From NCBI GenBank assembly GCA_028281845.1, contig JANQJD010000006.1, forward strand, positions 1-42,923: a stretch of DNA of 42,923 nt, read 5' to 3'. Source of the stretch: Rhodospirillales bacterium. GTDB lineage: Bacteria > Pseudomonadota > Alphaproteobacteria > Rhodospirillales > Rhodospirillaceae. Positions within the stretch are counted from its first letter, which is position 1. The number at the start of each line of letters is the position of its first letter. The notes below the pieces were generated by a model. That model saw only the letters and a list, made by a program, of their open reading frames with translations. It searched no databases and was not told the origin of the DNA. The position numbers and the translations under genes were made by a program. This document shows, piece after piece, positions 16,191 through 23,872 of the stretch.

Positions 16191-19100
16191 TTGCCCTTTC
16201 TTTTTTGTTCGCCAGTAACTCGGAACTAGCGGCAATTTGCCCTGGCGAGGGTTTCGCACAGACCCTCACCACCTCAGAAGATGTGTCCTACTTCATTGCC
16301 GCCTGGTTGCCAGGCGGCAATTCTACTCTTTCGGTCACTGACCAGAACACGACAATTCGTTACCAGGTACCACAAAGCCGACACGGACCGGTGTTTGGTC
16401 GTATAGACGCGGGGAGTGCGCGCAATGTCGACCTATGCATTCACGGTACTCCACATCGCGCTCAAACTCCAAGAGTCGAAATCTTAAAAGTCACACCAAG
16501 TATCCACGATGCTACCTACCATCTCAGCGAAGCAGGTCGAAATTGGTATGAGAAGGACTTCGAAAGCGCAGTCACGCACTACCAACGTTCGTCAGGTTTT
16601 GCCGACAAAACAAGATTTACGTGGTCTGGATATCCAGAGTTCTACACTGCCTTGGGACTTTCTCGGCTGTACCGCTGGGTTGACGTACTTACAGTCGCCG
16701 AGAGCCTAGGCGAGGGTGATCGGGGGCAAGTACCATCTCATGCATGGCTTCAGGTGCGAGCTCGTGCGGGGATATTTAATCCAGCACTTCGCCCTTCTCT
16801 GGTGAAGGCACTCGAACAAGAGCTCGAATCAATCGATGCGGCCAGCTTCCCGGCCAATCGCGTTTCACTTCAATTCATTCTTGGACAAGGCTATCTCGAA
16901 GAAGACCAACTGGATCGAGGTGAAGCCGTCATCCGTCAGGGCTTAGAAGCAGCCAGCATAACGAGCGACAATCAACTTCTAGCTTACGGCTATAACAATC
17001 TCGGATATGCGTCCATCAGGCGAAGTTACATCGCAACCGAAGCTATCACCAAGCAGAAGTGGTTGAGGAAATCGCTCGAAGAACACCAACTAGCGATGAA
17101 TCACGCGAAGCTTGCAAGGCTGCCAGCGATGGAGGCCCTGATTCTCAACAACATGGGGACCATTCATGTCCAACTTGGTCAAGTTCATGTCGCCAGCCGC
17201 GAATTTCGAAGTGCTGTTGAGAAAGCCAATAAGGCGCGAGATAAGCGGGCATCTATGTTGGCGCAAATTAACCTAGCCAAGGTGTATCGAAGACTAGGCG
17301 ATGAATTGAAATCTGCCGCGTATCTTACCGCTGCCAAAAAAGTTGCTTCTGGTGGAGAGGCATATCGGGTCGGCGCTATCGACTGCGAACTCGGCGCGCT
17401 TGCCAGGCAGCGAGAAGCACTCGGAGTGGCGTTTAATCACTATGAAAGCTGTTTGACGACTGCGCAGAGAGCTAAAGATCACAGACTCACGATTCAATCG
17501 CTAATCGGACTGGCAGAGACACTGGCGGCTAAGCACGACTGGCAAGGTGCACTAGCACGATTGAACAGCGCTCTTTCCTTACTCGCCGAAGACGAGGGTT
17601 GGATACGGGGTCGTTTATCAGACTTAGAAATGGCTGCTCATAGCCACCAGTCATTGGTCGCTCAACAACTTCAGTTGGCGGAGTTAGCCGAAGCATCACA
17701 CTTAAAGTCGATGGAAATGGTGAACGCCTCCCCCGACCCTATTCTAGCCATCACGACGGCAGCGCGTGGGGTGAAGTTTTTGGCTTCTTCCGATCAGACT
17801 GATGCTGCCATCGCTCTAGGATTGGATGTCATCCGAAAGGTAGAGTCGGTCCATGCGCATCTTGATCCTTTCCGCGTTGGCCCAGCATGGACAGCAGCGA
17901 CCCATGAGACATTCGACGTCGTCTTAGCGATGCTGTTCGCACGGAAATCGACAACAGCGGATCAGATGTTTGACTTGTTAGAGCGCTCACGCGCGCTCAA
18001 TCTGCGACAACAGTACGCTACCGTTCAGCCGCCCCCAGACTTGGTTGAACAAACACGGCTAGAACAAATGGAAGCTGCTGCCATTAGCTGGGCTTCTGAA
18101 TTGGAAAGCAACCAGGTACCACAGGTATCACGCTATCTTCTCGAGGAGGCCGTTATTGGAGCATGGTCGGGGGAAGTCGCACCCGATCAGAGGTTGCCGA
18201 CTCTGAGCGATGTGCAACACATCCTCGGGCCAGACTCACGCCTACTCTACTTCCAGATTAGCAATGAGCGTACGATCTACGTTTTGGATGTAACTCAAGA
18301 TAGGGTTCAATCGCACAGCTATTCACTGTCGTTCTCCTTACCTGAGATCACTCGCCAACTGCGCCAGGAACTCTCAGACCCCAACGGCAAACCGCAACCG
18401 CTGCTCCACCAACTGGCCGAGCTGTTACCTAGTTCTATAAAATCATGGAACGGCAAACACCTAATCCTCGTACCTCATCGACAGCTACATGATCTTCCAC
18501 TAAGCGCTATTCCCATCAACGAGAGAGAGTTACTCAACGACCGGTTTACCCTGACGAACGTTCCTTCCATGACTATCGCAATGGCCGAGAGGACGATTCC
18601 ACCACCCTTTGCTATTGATCTGGCTGTGCTTGCAGATCCTCAGTTCAAGGGCGTTCTCTCTTCAGACTCGTATGGCGATCACCTACGATCTTGGGCGAAT
18701 ACGTTGGAGCGTCTGCCTTGGTCTGCCCGTGAAGCAATAGCCCTTCAGGAGCTTTTTACAGGCGCTGACGTCACAGTGTACACAGGTCACGATGCCAACC
18801 GCCGGCACTTGTTTGCCGAAAAAACGAGAACCGCGCGAATTCTCCACATCGCCTCGCATGGGTATTTTCAATCACATTCTCCGGATAACAACGGCATCAT
18901 TCTCGCTCCCCCAGCAACCGAAAGTGACCGTGCGACCGGCTCCTTTGTCACTACCACAGAGATTTCCGCTTATCCATTCAACAACGAATTAGTTGTGGTT
19001 AGTGGGTGCGATACAGCTGTAGGTCAATCGATTCCAGGGGAAGGCAATTTGAGCGTTTCTAGGGCGCTACTTGGCCAAGGTGCAAAACGGGTACTCGGCA

Positions 19101-19351
19101 CGTTGTGGCCAGTATCCGACCGTGCTTCTGCAAGATTTATGGCTGTCTTCTATCAGCAACTCCATTCCCACCGATCACCTCGGCTTGCGCTTCAACAGGC
19201 TCAACAAAAACTCCGTTCCCAGCGCGGGTTCAACCACCCGTTCTACTGGGCTCCTTACGTACTCAACAGCGCAAGTTTAGAGGACACGGTCTCCATTACA
19301 TTTTACAAACAAAGCGAGACAATACAGCCGGTCACACCAGTTTTGCGTTAA
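16166..19351 (+). CDS. TPR-CHAT protease
   Basis: The 1061-aa protein has a short hydrophobic N-terminus (LVALSFLFASNSELAA), a beta-rich region, a long TPR array (about 110-480) and a C-terminal CHAT domain (about 720-1045), the caspase-like clan CD protease fold. The catalytic pair is visible: His898 in LHIASHGYF and Cys948 in VVVSGCDTAVG, followed by GEGNLSVSRALLGQGAKRVL and NHPFYWAPYVL, standard for CHAT. TPR-CHAT proteins are proteases activated through their repeats, as in Craspase and gasdermin-linked systems. The ATG at 16166 has GGAG 8 nt upstream. The N-terminus may act as a signal peptide but lacks basic residues. It lies in the operon just before the sigma factor, so sigma or anti-sigma could be a target (inference). 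Confidence 0.93.
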   Translation: MLGVQEALVALSFLFASNSELAAICPGEGFAQTLTTSEDVSYFIAAWLPGGNSTLSVTDQNTTIRYQVPQSRHGPVFGRIDAGSARNVDLCIHGTPHRAQTPRVEILKVTPSIHDATYHLSEAGRNWYEKDFESAVTHYQRSSGFADKTRFTWSGYPEFYTALGLSRLYRWVDVLTVAESLGEGDRGQVPSHAWLQVRARAGIFNPALRPSLVKALEQELESIDAASFPANRVSLQFILGQGYLEEDQLDRGEAVIRQGLEAASITSDNQLLAYGYNNLGYASIRRSYIATEAITKQKWLRKSLEEHQLAMNHAKLARLPAMEALILNNMGTIHVQLGQVHVASREFRSAVEKANKARDKRASMLAQINLAKVYRRLGDELKSAAYLTAAKKVASGGEAYRVGAIDCELGALARQREALGVAFNHYESCLTTAQRAKDHRLTIQSLIGLAETLAAKHDWQGALARLNSALSLLAEDEGWIRGRLSDLEMAAHSHQSLVAQQLQLAELAEASHLKSMEMVNASPDPILAITTAARGVKFLASSDQTDAAIALGLDVIRKVESVHAHLDPFRVGPAWTAATHETFDVVLAMLFARKSTTADQMFDLLERSRALNLRQQYATVQPPPDLVEQTRLEQMEAAAISWASELESNQVPQVSRYLLEEAVIGAWSGEVAPDQRLPTLSDVQHILGPDSRLLYFQISNERTIYVLDVTQDRVQSHSYSLSFSLPEITRQLRQELSDPNGKPQPLLHQLAELLPSSIKSWNGKHLILVPHRQLHDLPLSAIPINERELLNDRFTLTNVPSMTIAMAERTIPPPFAIDLAVLADPQFKGVLSSDSYGDHLRSWANTLERLPWSAREAIALQELFTGADVTVYTGHDANRRHLFAEKTRTARILHIASHGYFQSHSPDNNGIILAPPATESDRATGSFVTTTEISAYPFNNELVVVSGCDTAVGQSIPGEGNLSVSRALLGQGAKRVLGTLWPVSDRASARFMAVFYQQLHSHRSPRLALQQAQQKLRSQRGFNHPFYWAPYVLNSASLEDTVSITFYKQSETIQPVTPVLR

Positions 19352-19453
19352 AGCTCTGGCGTGACACAATAAGTACATTAGCTTGTCAGGTGAGCGCCGC
19401 AAATCTCAAGTCAGCATTTCGAGACCCCCGAAGAGATTGCAAAAGGAATTGCA

Positions 19454-19975
19454 ATGGGTAAGCCCGAGGCAGAACAGGCGTTCGTGGAGAAATATCGCGA
19501 GCCTGTGCTGTACTTCTTATTCCGGCGATGCGGAAACCGAGCAACCGCAGAAGACATCTGTCATGAAGCACTGATGATCGTTCTGCATCGGCTAAGAGAA
19601 GACTCTCTGGCTGAAACCGCAAAACTCGCTGCCTTTATTCAACAAACCGCAGCTAATCTGTGGATCAACGAGCAACGCAAGCTATCGCGACGTAAAACAG
19701 ATACAAACGAAGATGCAATCGCCCGTGCTTCCCATTCAACAACGGAACAGTTTGACGTGATTGCAACCGCTGAGCTCCAACAAAACGTTCGCAAACTGAT
19801 CGATGAAATGCCAACTGATAGAGATCGGCGATTGTTGTATCGGCTTTATGTGGAAGAAGCCGACAAGCACGAGATTTGCGAAGAGCTGGGTCTATCGGCC
19901 AGGCACTTTGATCGCGTGGTGCACCGCGCCCGTCAGCGCTTTAAAGCAATTGCAGGTGACTTGAGTCTGGTATGA
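19454..19975 (+). CDS. ECF-type RNA polymerase sigma factor
   Basis: The 173-aa protein has region 2 (about 8-75: FVEKYREPVLYFLFRRCGN, then AEDICHEALMIVLHRL) and region 4 (about 115-170: DKHEICEELGLSARHFDRVV then HRARQRFK). Regions 1 and 3 are absent, as in ECF sigmas. AAGGA lies 7 nt before the ATG. The stop overlaps the next start (ATGA), the usual coupling with an anti-sigma factor. The promoters it reads are unknown; its own operon and the divergent S8 operon are the obvious candidates. It follows the CHAT gene by about 100 nt. Confidence 0.93.
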   Translation: MGKPEAEQAFVEKYREPVLYFLFRRCGNRATAEDICHEALMIVLHRLREDSLAETAKLAAFIQQTAANLWINEQRKLSRRKTDTNEDAIARASHSTTEQFDVIATAELQQNVRKLIDEMPTDRDRRLLYRLYVEEADKHEICEELGLSARHFDRVVHRARQRFKAIAGDLSLV

Positions 19976-20592
19976 GCTCTGAGGAACACCCGATGACCCA
20001 TGAACCGTTTGACGAAAGCGAGATTCACGCCTACTTGAGTGGTCGGCTAGATGGCGACACACTGGCGTATTTCGAAACTCGACTGTTAGAGGACCCTACA
20101 CTTTTGGAAGAAGTTCGGGCAGCAGAACTATTGGCAGAAGGTGTTCGAGCCAACGCGGAGTACATTGAGACAGAATTGCCGTCCCGATCGTGGCTCAACC
20201 AACGGCCTTCTCAATTGGCAACGGCAGCAATCGTTGTACTGAGTGTTTCACTCGCGTATACAACTTTCAACAACGAGCTATCCCAGAAGGCATCGCTTGC
20301 AAACCGCGTTGTGCTTGAGTCATTCCGCAACGGAGCGAACACTTCCGTACATGTTCTTGAAGCACCTTACGTTGTCTTGGAGGTATACCCTGGACCGTCC
20401 GAGCAGGCGTTTGTCCTTACCCTGCTAGATCACGATGAAAATCCTGTTGCGGACCTTGGCCAACAGCAAGCGCTCGACGATGACAGCTTGATCGTCGTAC
20501 TGAGAGACATTCCGGCCGGAGAATACTTCCTAGACGTAACAAATCCTTCTCTCGACGACACGCGGTTTAACTTAACGATCCTCAGCCGATAG
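19972..20592 (+). CDS. Putative membrane anti-sigma factor with C-terminal beta domain
   Basis: The 206-aa protein has an N-terminal helical domain (DESEIHAYLSGRLDGDTLAY and FETRLLEDPTLLEEVRAAEL) of the kind seen in anti-sigma and zinc-finger-like sigma inhibitors, though without the HxxxCxxC zinc ligands. One TM helix follows (about 81-98, LATAAIVVLSVSLAYTTF), then an extracytoplasmic beta-sandwich (VVLEVYPGPSEQAFVLTLLD to YFLDVTNPSLDDTRFNLTIL). The ATGA overlap with the sigma gene supports sigma control. An ATG at 19993 with GAGG 9 nt upstream is an alternative start. The beta domain could sense an envelope signal. Its identity as an anti-sigma factor is inferred mainly from position and topology. 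Confidence 0.78.
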   Translation: MSSEEHPMTHEPFDESEIHAYLSGRLDGDTLAYFETRLLEDPTLLEEVRAAELLAEGVRANAEYIETELPSRSWLNQRPSQLATAAIVVLSVSLAYTTFNNELSQKASLANRVVLESFRNGANTSVHVLEAPYVVLEVYPGPSEQAFVLTLLDHDENPVADLGQQQALDDDSLIVVLRDIPAGEYFLDVTNPSLDDTRFNLTILSR

Positions 20593-20934
20593 CTAGATAC
20601 ATTGCACTAGTATCAGCCTTGCTGAGACGAATCCCTCGCTAATCGCCGTGACCGTGGAGATACAGGAGTGCGGTCATGCGTACCGTTTGCAATTGTTAAC
20701 TCAACGATGCCAGCAGAGATCCGAGCTGCTGGACCTACGACTTCGTCCGATGTTGCGAAAGAGGTGAACCGGCAGTGAATCAGTACTTCACAGTTATCAG
20801 AAACTGGACCAACCTCATCCGTCTAATGCTCCTCGTGCTCATACAAGTAAGAAAGAAACAGCTTAGAAATAGTTTTCTAGAGAATGGTGAGACACAACGA
20901 AGCACAGCAACAGTATTAAGTACAGGAGGAAGGT
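20593..20934. other. 342-bp gap before the EEP gene
   Basis: It contains a short frame from GTG 20775 (MNQYFTVIRNWTNLIRLMLL onward) that runs into the next gene and lacks a persuasive SD; I do not call it. No terminator was seen, so readthrough from the sigma operon or a separate promoter are both possible. Confidence 0.35.
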
Positions 20935-21852
20935 ATGCCAAACGTCCGAGTAGCTACGTTTAACTGCGAGAATCTTTTTGCGCGATACCGGTTCCGAGAC
21001 AATGTCGACCCCGATGACGCTGTTTCAGATGGGTGGCTTGCGGACGACACTCGCTTCGATATCAATGATCGAGATGCAAAGCGAATCACGGGTAACGCCA
21101 TCGAAGCTACTAACGCAGACGTCATTGCGCTACAAGAAGTTGAAGGGCTAGGTACGCTCAAACGGTTTAGGAGCAAACACATCGACCGGGGAACACGTGT
21201 CTATCCTTACGTGGCTCTCATTGACGGGAATGACCCTAGACTCATCGATGTTGCCGTCATGTCTAGATACCCAATCACACGAATCCGGACTCATCAGCAT
21301 GTCAAGAGAACTCCAAGAAGTAGTTACACGTTCTCGAGAGATTGCCTTGAAGTAGATGTCGATGTACGTGGTACTGAACTAACGCTCTACGTCCAACACT
21401 ACAAATCCATGATGGGTGGTAGAGCCAATACACGCGACCGACGAATGCTCCAAGTCCGAGCAACGCGTTCGATCATTGAGCGACGCTTTGGAAGATCAAA
21501 TACCGGCAATGGATACTGGATTGTGCTTGGTGACTTCAACGACTACATGACTGACGGCTCTTCACTAGGTAGTTTAGTCAACTGGAATCAGGTTGAAGAA
21601 GTCGTTGCTCGACTTCCAGAATCTGAGCGATGGACGCACTACTGGAATCGTGGCAACACCTACTCCCAGCTTGATTACATTTTGCTCTCCCAATCATTAG
21701 CAGCCCGATCTCCTTCTGACCCGGAAATCGTTCGTAACGGAATGCCTCGAAGGGCTGGTCGCTACACGGGCCCGAGGTTTCGAGGTGTCGGATTGAACGC
21801 GCCCAAGGCCTCCGACCATTGCCCAATCGTTATGACGGTTAACGTTCCCTAG
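20935..21852 (+). CDS. Endonuclease/exonuclease/phosphatase (DNase I-like) protein
   Basis: The 305-aa enzyme has all motifs of the EEP superfamily: VATFNCENLF (Asn10), VIALQEVEG (catalytic metal ligand Glu68), VQHYKS (His155), VLGDFNDYM (Asp200, Asn202), QLDYILLS (Asp247) and ASDHCPIV (Asp294, His295). Such enzymes cleave phosphodiester bonds in DNA, RNA, phospholipids or nucleotides using Mg2+. The subfamily cannot be set by eye, but the opening resembles secreted or bacterial nucleases of the FNCENLF type. It has no signal peptide. The start has AGGAGGAAGG directly upstream, one of the strongest SDs in the window. It ends the sigma/CHAT cluster and may be its nucleic-acid effector (inference). 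Confidence 0.92.
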   Translation: MPNVRVATFNCENLFARYRFRDNVDPDDAVSDGWLADDTRFDINDRDAKRITGNAIEATNADVIALQEVEGLGTLKRFRSKHIDRGTRVYPYVALIDGNDPRLIDVAVMSRYPITRIRTHQHVKRTPRSSYTFSRDCLEVDVDVRGTELTLYVQHYKSMMGGRANTRDRRMLQVRATRSIIERRFGRSNTGNGYWIVLGDFNDYMTDGSSLGSLVNWNQVEEVVARLPESERWTHYWNRGNTYSQLDYILLSQSLAARSPSDPEIVRNGMPRRAGRYTGPRFRGVGLNAPKASDHCPIVMTVNVP

Positions 21853-22113
21853 CGGAAAAGTAGTAGCAAAAACCCAGGGGCAGCTCTAACGTTAACTTAA
21901 AATAGTACGCGTCTGGCTACGGCCACTACCGGGACGGCGAGATGGGTAGGCAGCAAGTCAAAGCTGTCACCACTAGTCGCCAACGCACCATGCAGACCGG
22001 GGAACAGTTTGCCCCAACCGCAGTGAGCGAAAAGCAAACGGATTGACAGTTGGCGCATCAGCCTCAAGGGACCGCGCTTGAGAGGTCGGCTACAGCTTCT
22101 GGATCGGCTTCGG
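21853..22113. other. Gene-free spacer
   Basis: I see no gene, terminator or repeat that I can support between the EEP gene and the frame following the XRE-TM gene. Confidence 0.3.
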
Positions 22114-22252
22114 CTAGTTCACTAGGTATTTCCAACCCTCGCTGGATCGGAATACGTAAAAGGACCACTTAAGGATCCTGTCACCGATCGGCATCCGCTC
22201 CGGCTTATCGTTCTCTTCACCCTTTATCGGACCAATGGTGATTACCTTCGAA
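22114..22252 (-). pseudogene. Out-of-frame extension of the XRE-TM gene or decayed small gene
   Basis: Right after the XRE-TM stop, the neighbouring minus frame reads SSKVITIGPIKGEENDKPER then MPIGDRILKWSFYVFRSSEG and ends WKYLVN. The composition is protein-like, but no start codon precedes it. The XRE-TM gene ends in a run of seven A before its TAG. Loss of one A, by mutation or by slippage, would join the two frames and add about 45 residues after the TM helix. An internal ATG with GGAGCGG upstream would give only 26 aa. It could be a true extension, a remnant, or chance. Confidence 0.35.
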
Positions 22253-22624
22253 CTATTTTTTTAGTATCACCGCCGTTAGGAGCGCTGCGAGGGCTGCCCC
22301 AGTAATCATTGCCAAACCGTCATTGGCTCCGCGTTTGGTCACTACCTGGACGCCGCGTGTTTTCAGGGTCTTCTCCGCATCGTCTGCTCGACGAACCAAT
22401 TCGGCGGGACTAAAACCTAGAGCCGCGGCAGCCACGTGTAACTGATCGGCAGAAATCACAGACGTGCCATGTTCCAATCGAGACATAGCACCCTGCGTAA
22501 TGCCGAGTGCCGCCGCGAGCGTTGCCTGGTCCACCCCGCGCTCGTCCCGCATGGATCGCAGTACACGACCCAGAATGGCCGAGTAGCTGGTGGCTGGTAG
22601 GACGGTTGACTTGTCGGTTTTCAC
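22253..22624 (-). CDS. XRE-family HTH regulator with C-terminal TM anchor
   Basis: The 123-aa protein has a Cro/CI-type helix-turn-helix (about 18-76: LRSMRDERGVDQATLAAALG then ITQGAMSRLEHG), a linker and a C-terminal hydrophobic helix (about 103-121, GLAMITGAALAALLTAVIL) ending KK. A tail-anchored XRE protein would tether DNA to the membrane or be released by proteolysis. It is divergent from the LRAT-like gene, with only 42 bp between starts. That spacer holds TATAAT on the minus strand (22652-22657), overlapping the other gene's box, so mutual control is likely. It starts at GTG 22624 with no clear SD. The A-run at its end is treated separately. Confidence 0.85.
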   Translation of the reverse strand: MKTDKSTVLPATSYSAILGRVLRSMRDERGVDQATLAAALGITQGAMSRLEHGTSVISADQLHVAAAALGFSPAELVRRADDAEKTLKTRGVQVVTKRGANDGLAMITGAALAALLTAVILKK

Positions 22625-22650
22625 AAATTACTCTATTTTCATTAAACGCA

Positions 22651-22657
22651 TATTATA
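22651..22657. promoter_or_regulatory. Overlapping divergent -10 boxes
   Basis: TATTAT (22651-22656, plus) and TATAAT (22652-22657, minus) overlap in the 42-bp spacer of the XRE-TM and LRAT-like genes. The plus box would start transcription about 4 nt before ATG 22667, so that mRNA may be nearly leaderless. No good -35 was found. Confidence 0.45.
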
Positions 22658-22666
22658 GATTTTACT

Positions 22667-23077
22667 ATGAGCGTATTAGATTTGCGACCAGGAACTGTTC
22701 TAGCCATACGTATCCCGTGGACTCCGGTTTTTCACGTTGGTCTGCTTAGCGACTACATTACCCATAACGGTGTACCCACGGTAATCTCGAATTCCCAGCG
22801 CACTGGCGGTGTGTCGGAGGAGCCACTTACCAGTTTTGGCGACGCTACACACATTCGAGTACTCGGGTATTGGAGCGATCTTGAGCCAGCGGAAGTTATG
22901 TACCGGGCGCGCCAGTTGATTGGCACAAAATGGAGTTTGGCAAACTGGAATTGCGAGCACTTTGTGCGGGTTGCACATGCGGTCAAATCAGAGAGTCCGC
23001 AGCTGAAAGCTGGATTGACGGTGGCGGCCGTTACGGTTCTCATGGTTGGTGCGCTAACCGTTACCCAGCGACGTTGA
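22667..23077 (+). CDS. LRAT-like (NlpC/P60-related) enzyme with C-terminal TM anchor
   Basis: The 136-aa protein has FHVGLLSDYI (His23) near the start and NWNCEHFVRVAH (Cys96) later. His before the NCEHF cysteine motif is the circularly permuted papain fold of the LRAT/HRASLS family, whose members move acyl chains between phospholipids or hydrolyse them. A hydrophobic C-terminal helix (about 117-133, LTVAAVTVLMVGALTVT) followed by QRR makes it tail-anchored, as mammalian HRASLS proteins are. It is divergent from a tail-anchored XRE regulator. A lipid-modifying toxin or immune effector is possible, but acyltransferase, hydrolase and peptidase activities cannot be told apart by eye. Confidence 0.8.
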   Translation: MSVLDLRPGTVLAIRIPWTPVFHVGLLSDYITHNGVPTVISNSQRTGGVSEEPLTSFGDATHIRVLGYWSDLEPAEVMYRARQLIGTKWSLANWNCEHFVRVAHAVKSESPQLKAGLTVAAVTVLMVGALTVTQRR

Positions 23078-23274
23078 CATCTTCGACCTAGAATCAAGGC
23101 GCATGGCCCAGATAACGCTACCGCCCTCCGAAATAGTTATCTCTGTCCCATGATGTAGCTTATCCCAATCTTCGGATAAGAAGTGTCACTCCAGTTGCGA
23201 GTTGGTATCTTGTGAGCCGACTGTTATCCAAACTTGTTAGCCATCTCCGATCACTTAGTGACAATGGAGCCAGC

Positions 23275-23646
23275 ATGGAATTTGAATTCAAACGAACCGG
23301 AGCAATTTTAGAAGTACACACCTCTGGTACATACTCGATTCAAGACATTCAGTTTCAATTCGAGCCCCTTTTAAACCGGCAAACTGGTAAAGGCCATCAG
23401 CTACTAGTGGTTGATGCCACTGACTCAAAACAGTCGCCATCTGCAGAGGACCTTCAGGCTGTTGCGGTATTTGCCTCCACGTTGCTCGGTCGAATAACTC
23501 CAAGAATCGCCCTGGTGGTGCCGGACGACTTTAGATTTGGCCTTGGCCGCATGCTGGAGATTTTTGGTGAAGATGCCGGTCTTGAGTTCAGAGTGTTTCA
23601 TAAGCGGCTAGACGCTCTGAACTGGTTATCTCCTGAAAGATGTTGA
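23275..23646 (+). CDS. STAS/SpoIIAA-like domain protein
   Basis: This 123-aa protein begins MEFEFKRTGAILEVHTSGTY. Its layout is strand, helix, LLVVDATDS strand, helix, RIALVVPDDFRFGLGRMLEI, then LEFRVFHKRLDALNWL. That is the STAS/SpoIIAA-like pattern of small bacterial proteins whose last helix ends in A-x-W-L. It shares this layout with four other proteins in the window. The start is ATG 23275 with GGAG 6 nt upstream; the frame from GTG 23212 has no SD. Partners are not visible. STAS domains often act as anti-anti-sigma factors or ligand sensors, but this subgroup is largely uncharacterised. Confidence 0.7.
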   Translation: MEFEFKRTGAILEVHTSGTYSIQDIQFQFEPLLNRQTGKGHQLLVVDATDSKQSPSAEDLQAVAVFASTLLGRITPRIALVVPDDFRFGLGRMLEIFGEDAGLEFRVFHKRLDALNWLSPERC

Positions 23647-23790
23647 CGACGAGGGTTTTCCTTTCGCGCAGAATCGGAACATATTCTCGGCTTTTTCGAC
23701 GTCTCCCTTTGAGAGCTAATGGCGCTATCCTGCTACTGTTTCTGCGAACATAAAAAGCACACGCGAGTGAAGCCAGGATTGCCACGATCC

Positions 23791-23804
23791 CTTAGTCGAC
23801 TAAG
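23791..23804. promoter_or_regulatory. Perfect 14-bp palindrome
   Basis: CTTAGTCGACTAAG lies about 70 bp upstream of the STAS-fusion gene at 23873. It is a likely operator for a dimeric regulator; the regulator is unknown. Confidence 0.3.
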
Positions 23805-23872
23805 TAGTCGCCTAACTTAATCTGGTACTCGGCACTAAGCATAATGCCTGGATTCATCTTGAGGATGCAGGG

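Noticed and set aside
20775..20963. Short plus-strand frame running into the EEP gene
   Set aside because: Overlaps the strong EEP start; the hydrophobic stretch is short and the end looks random.
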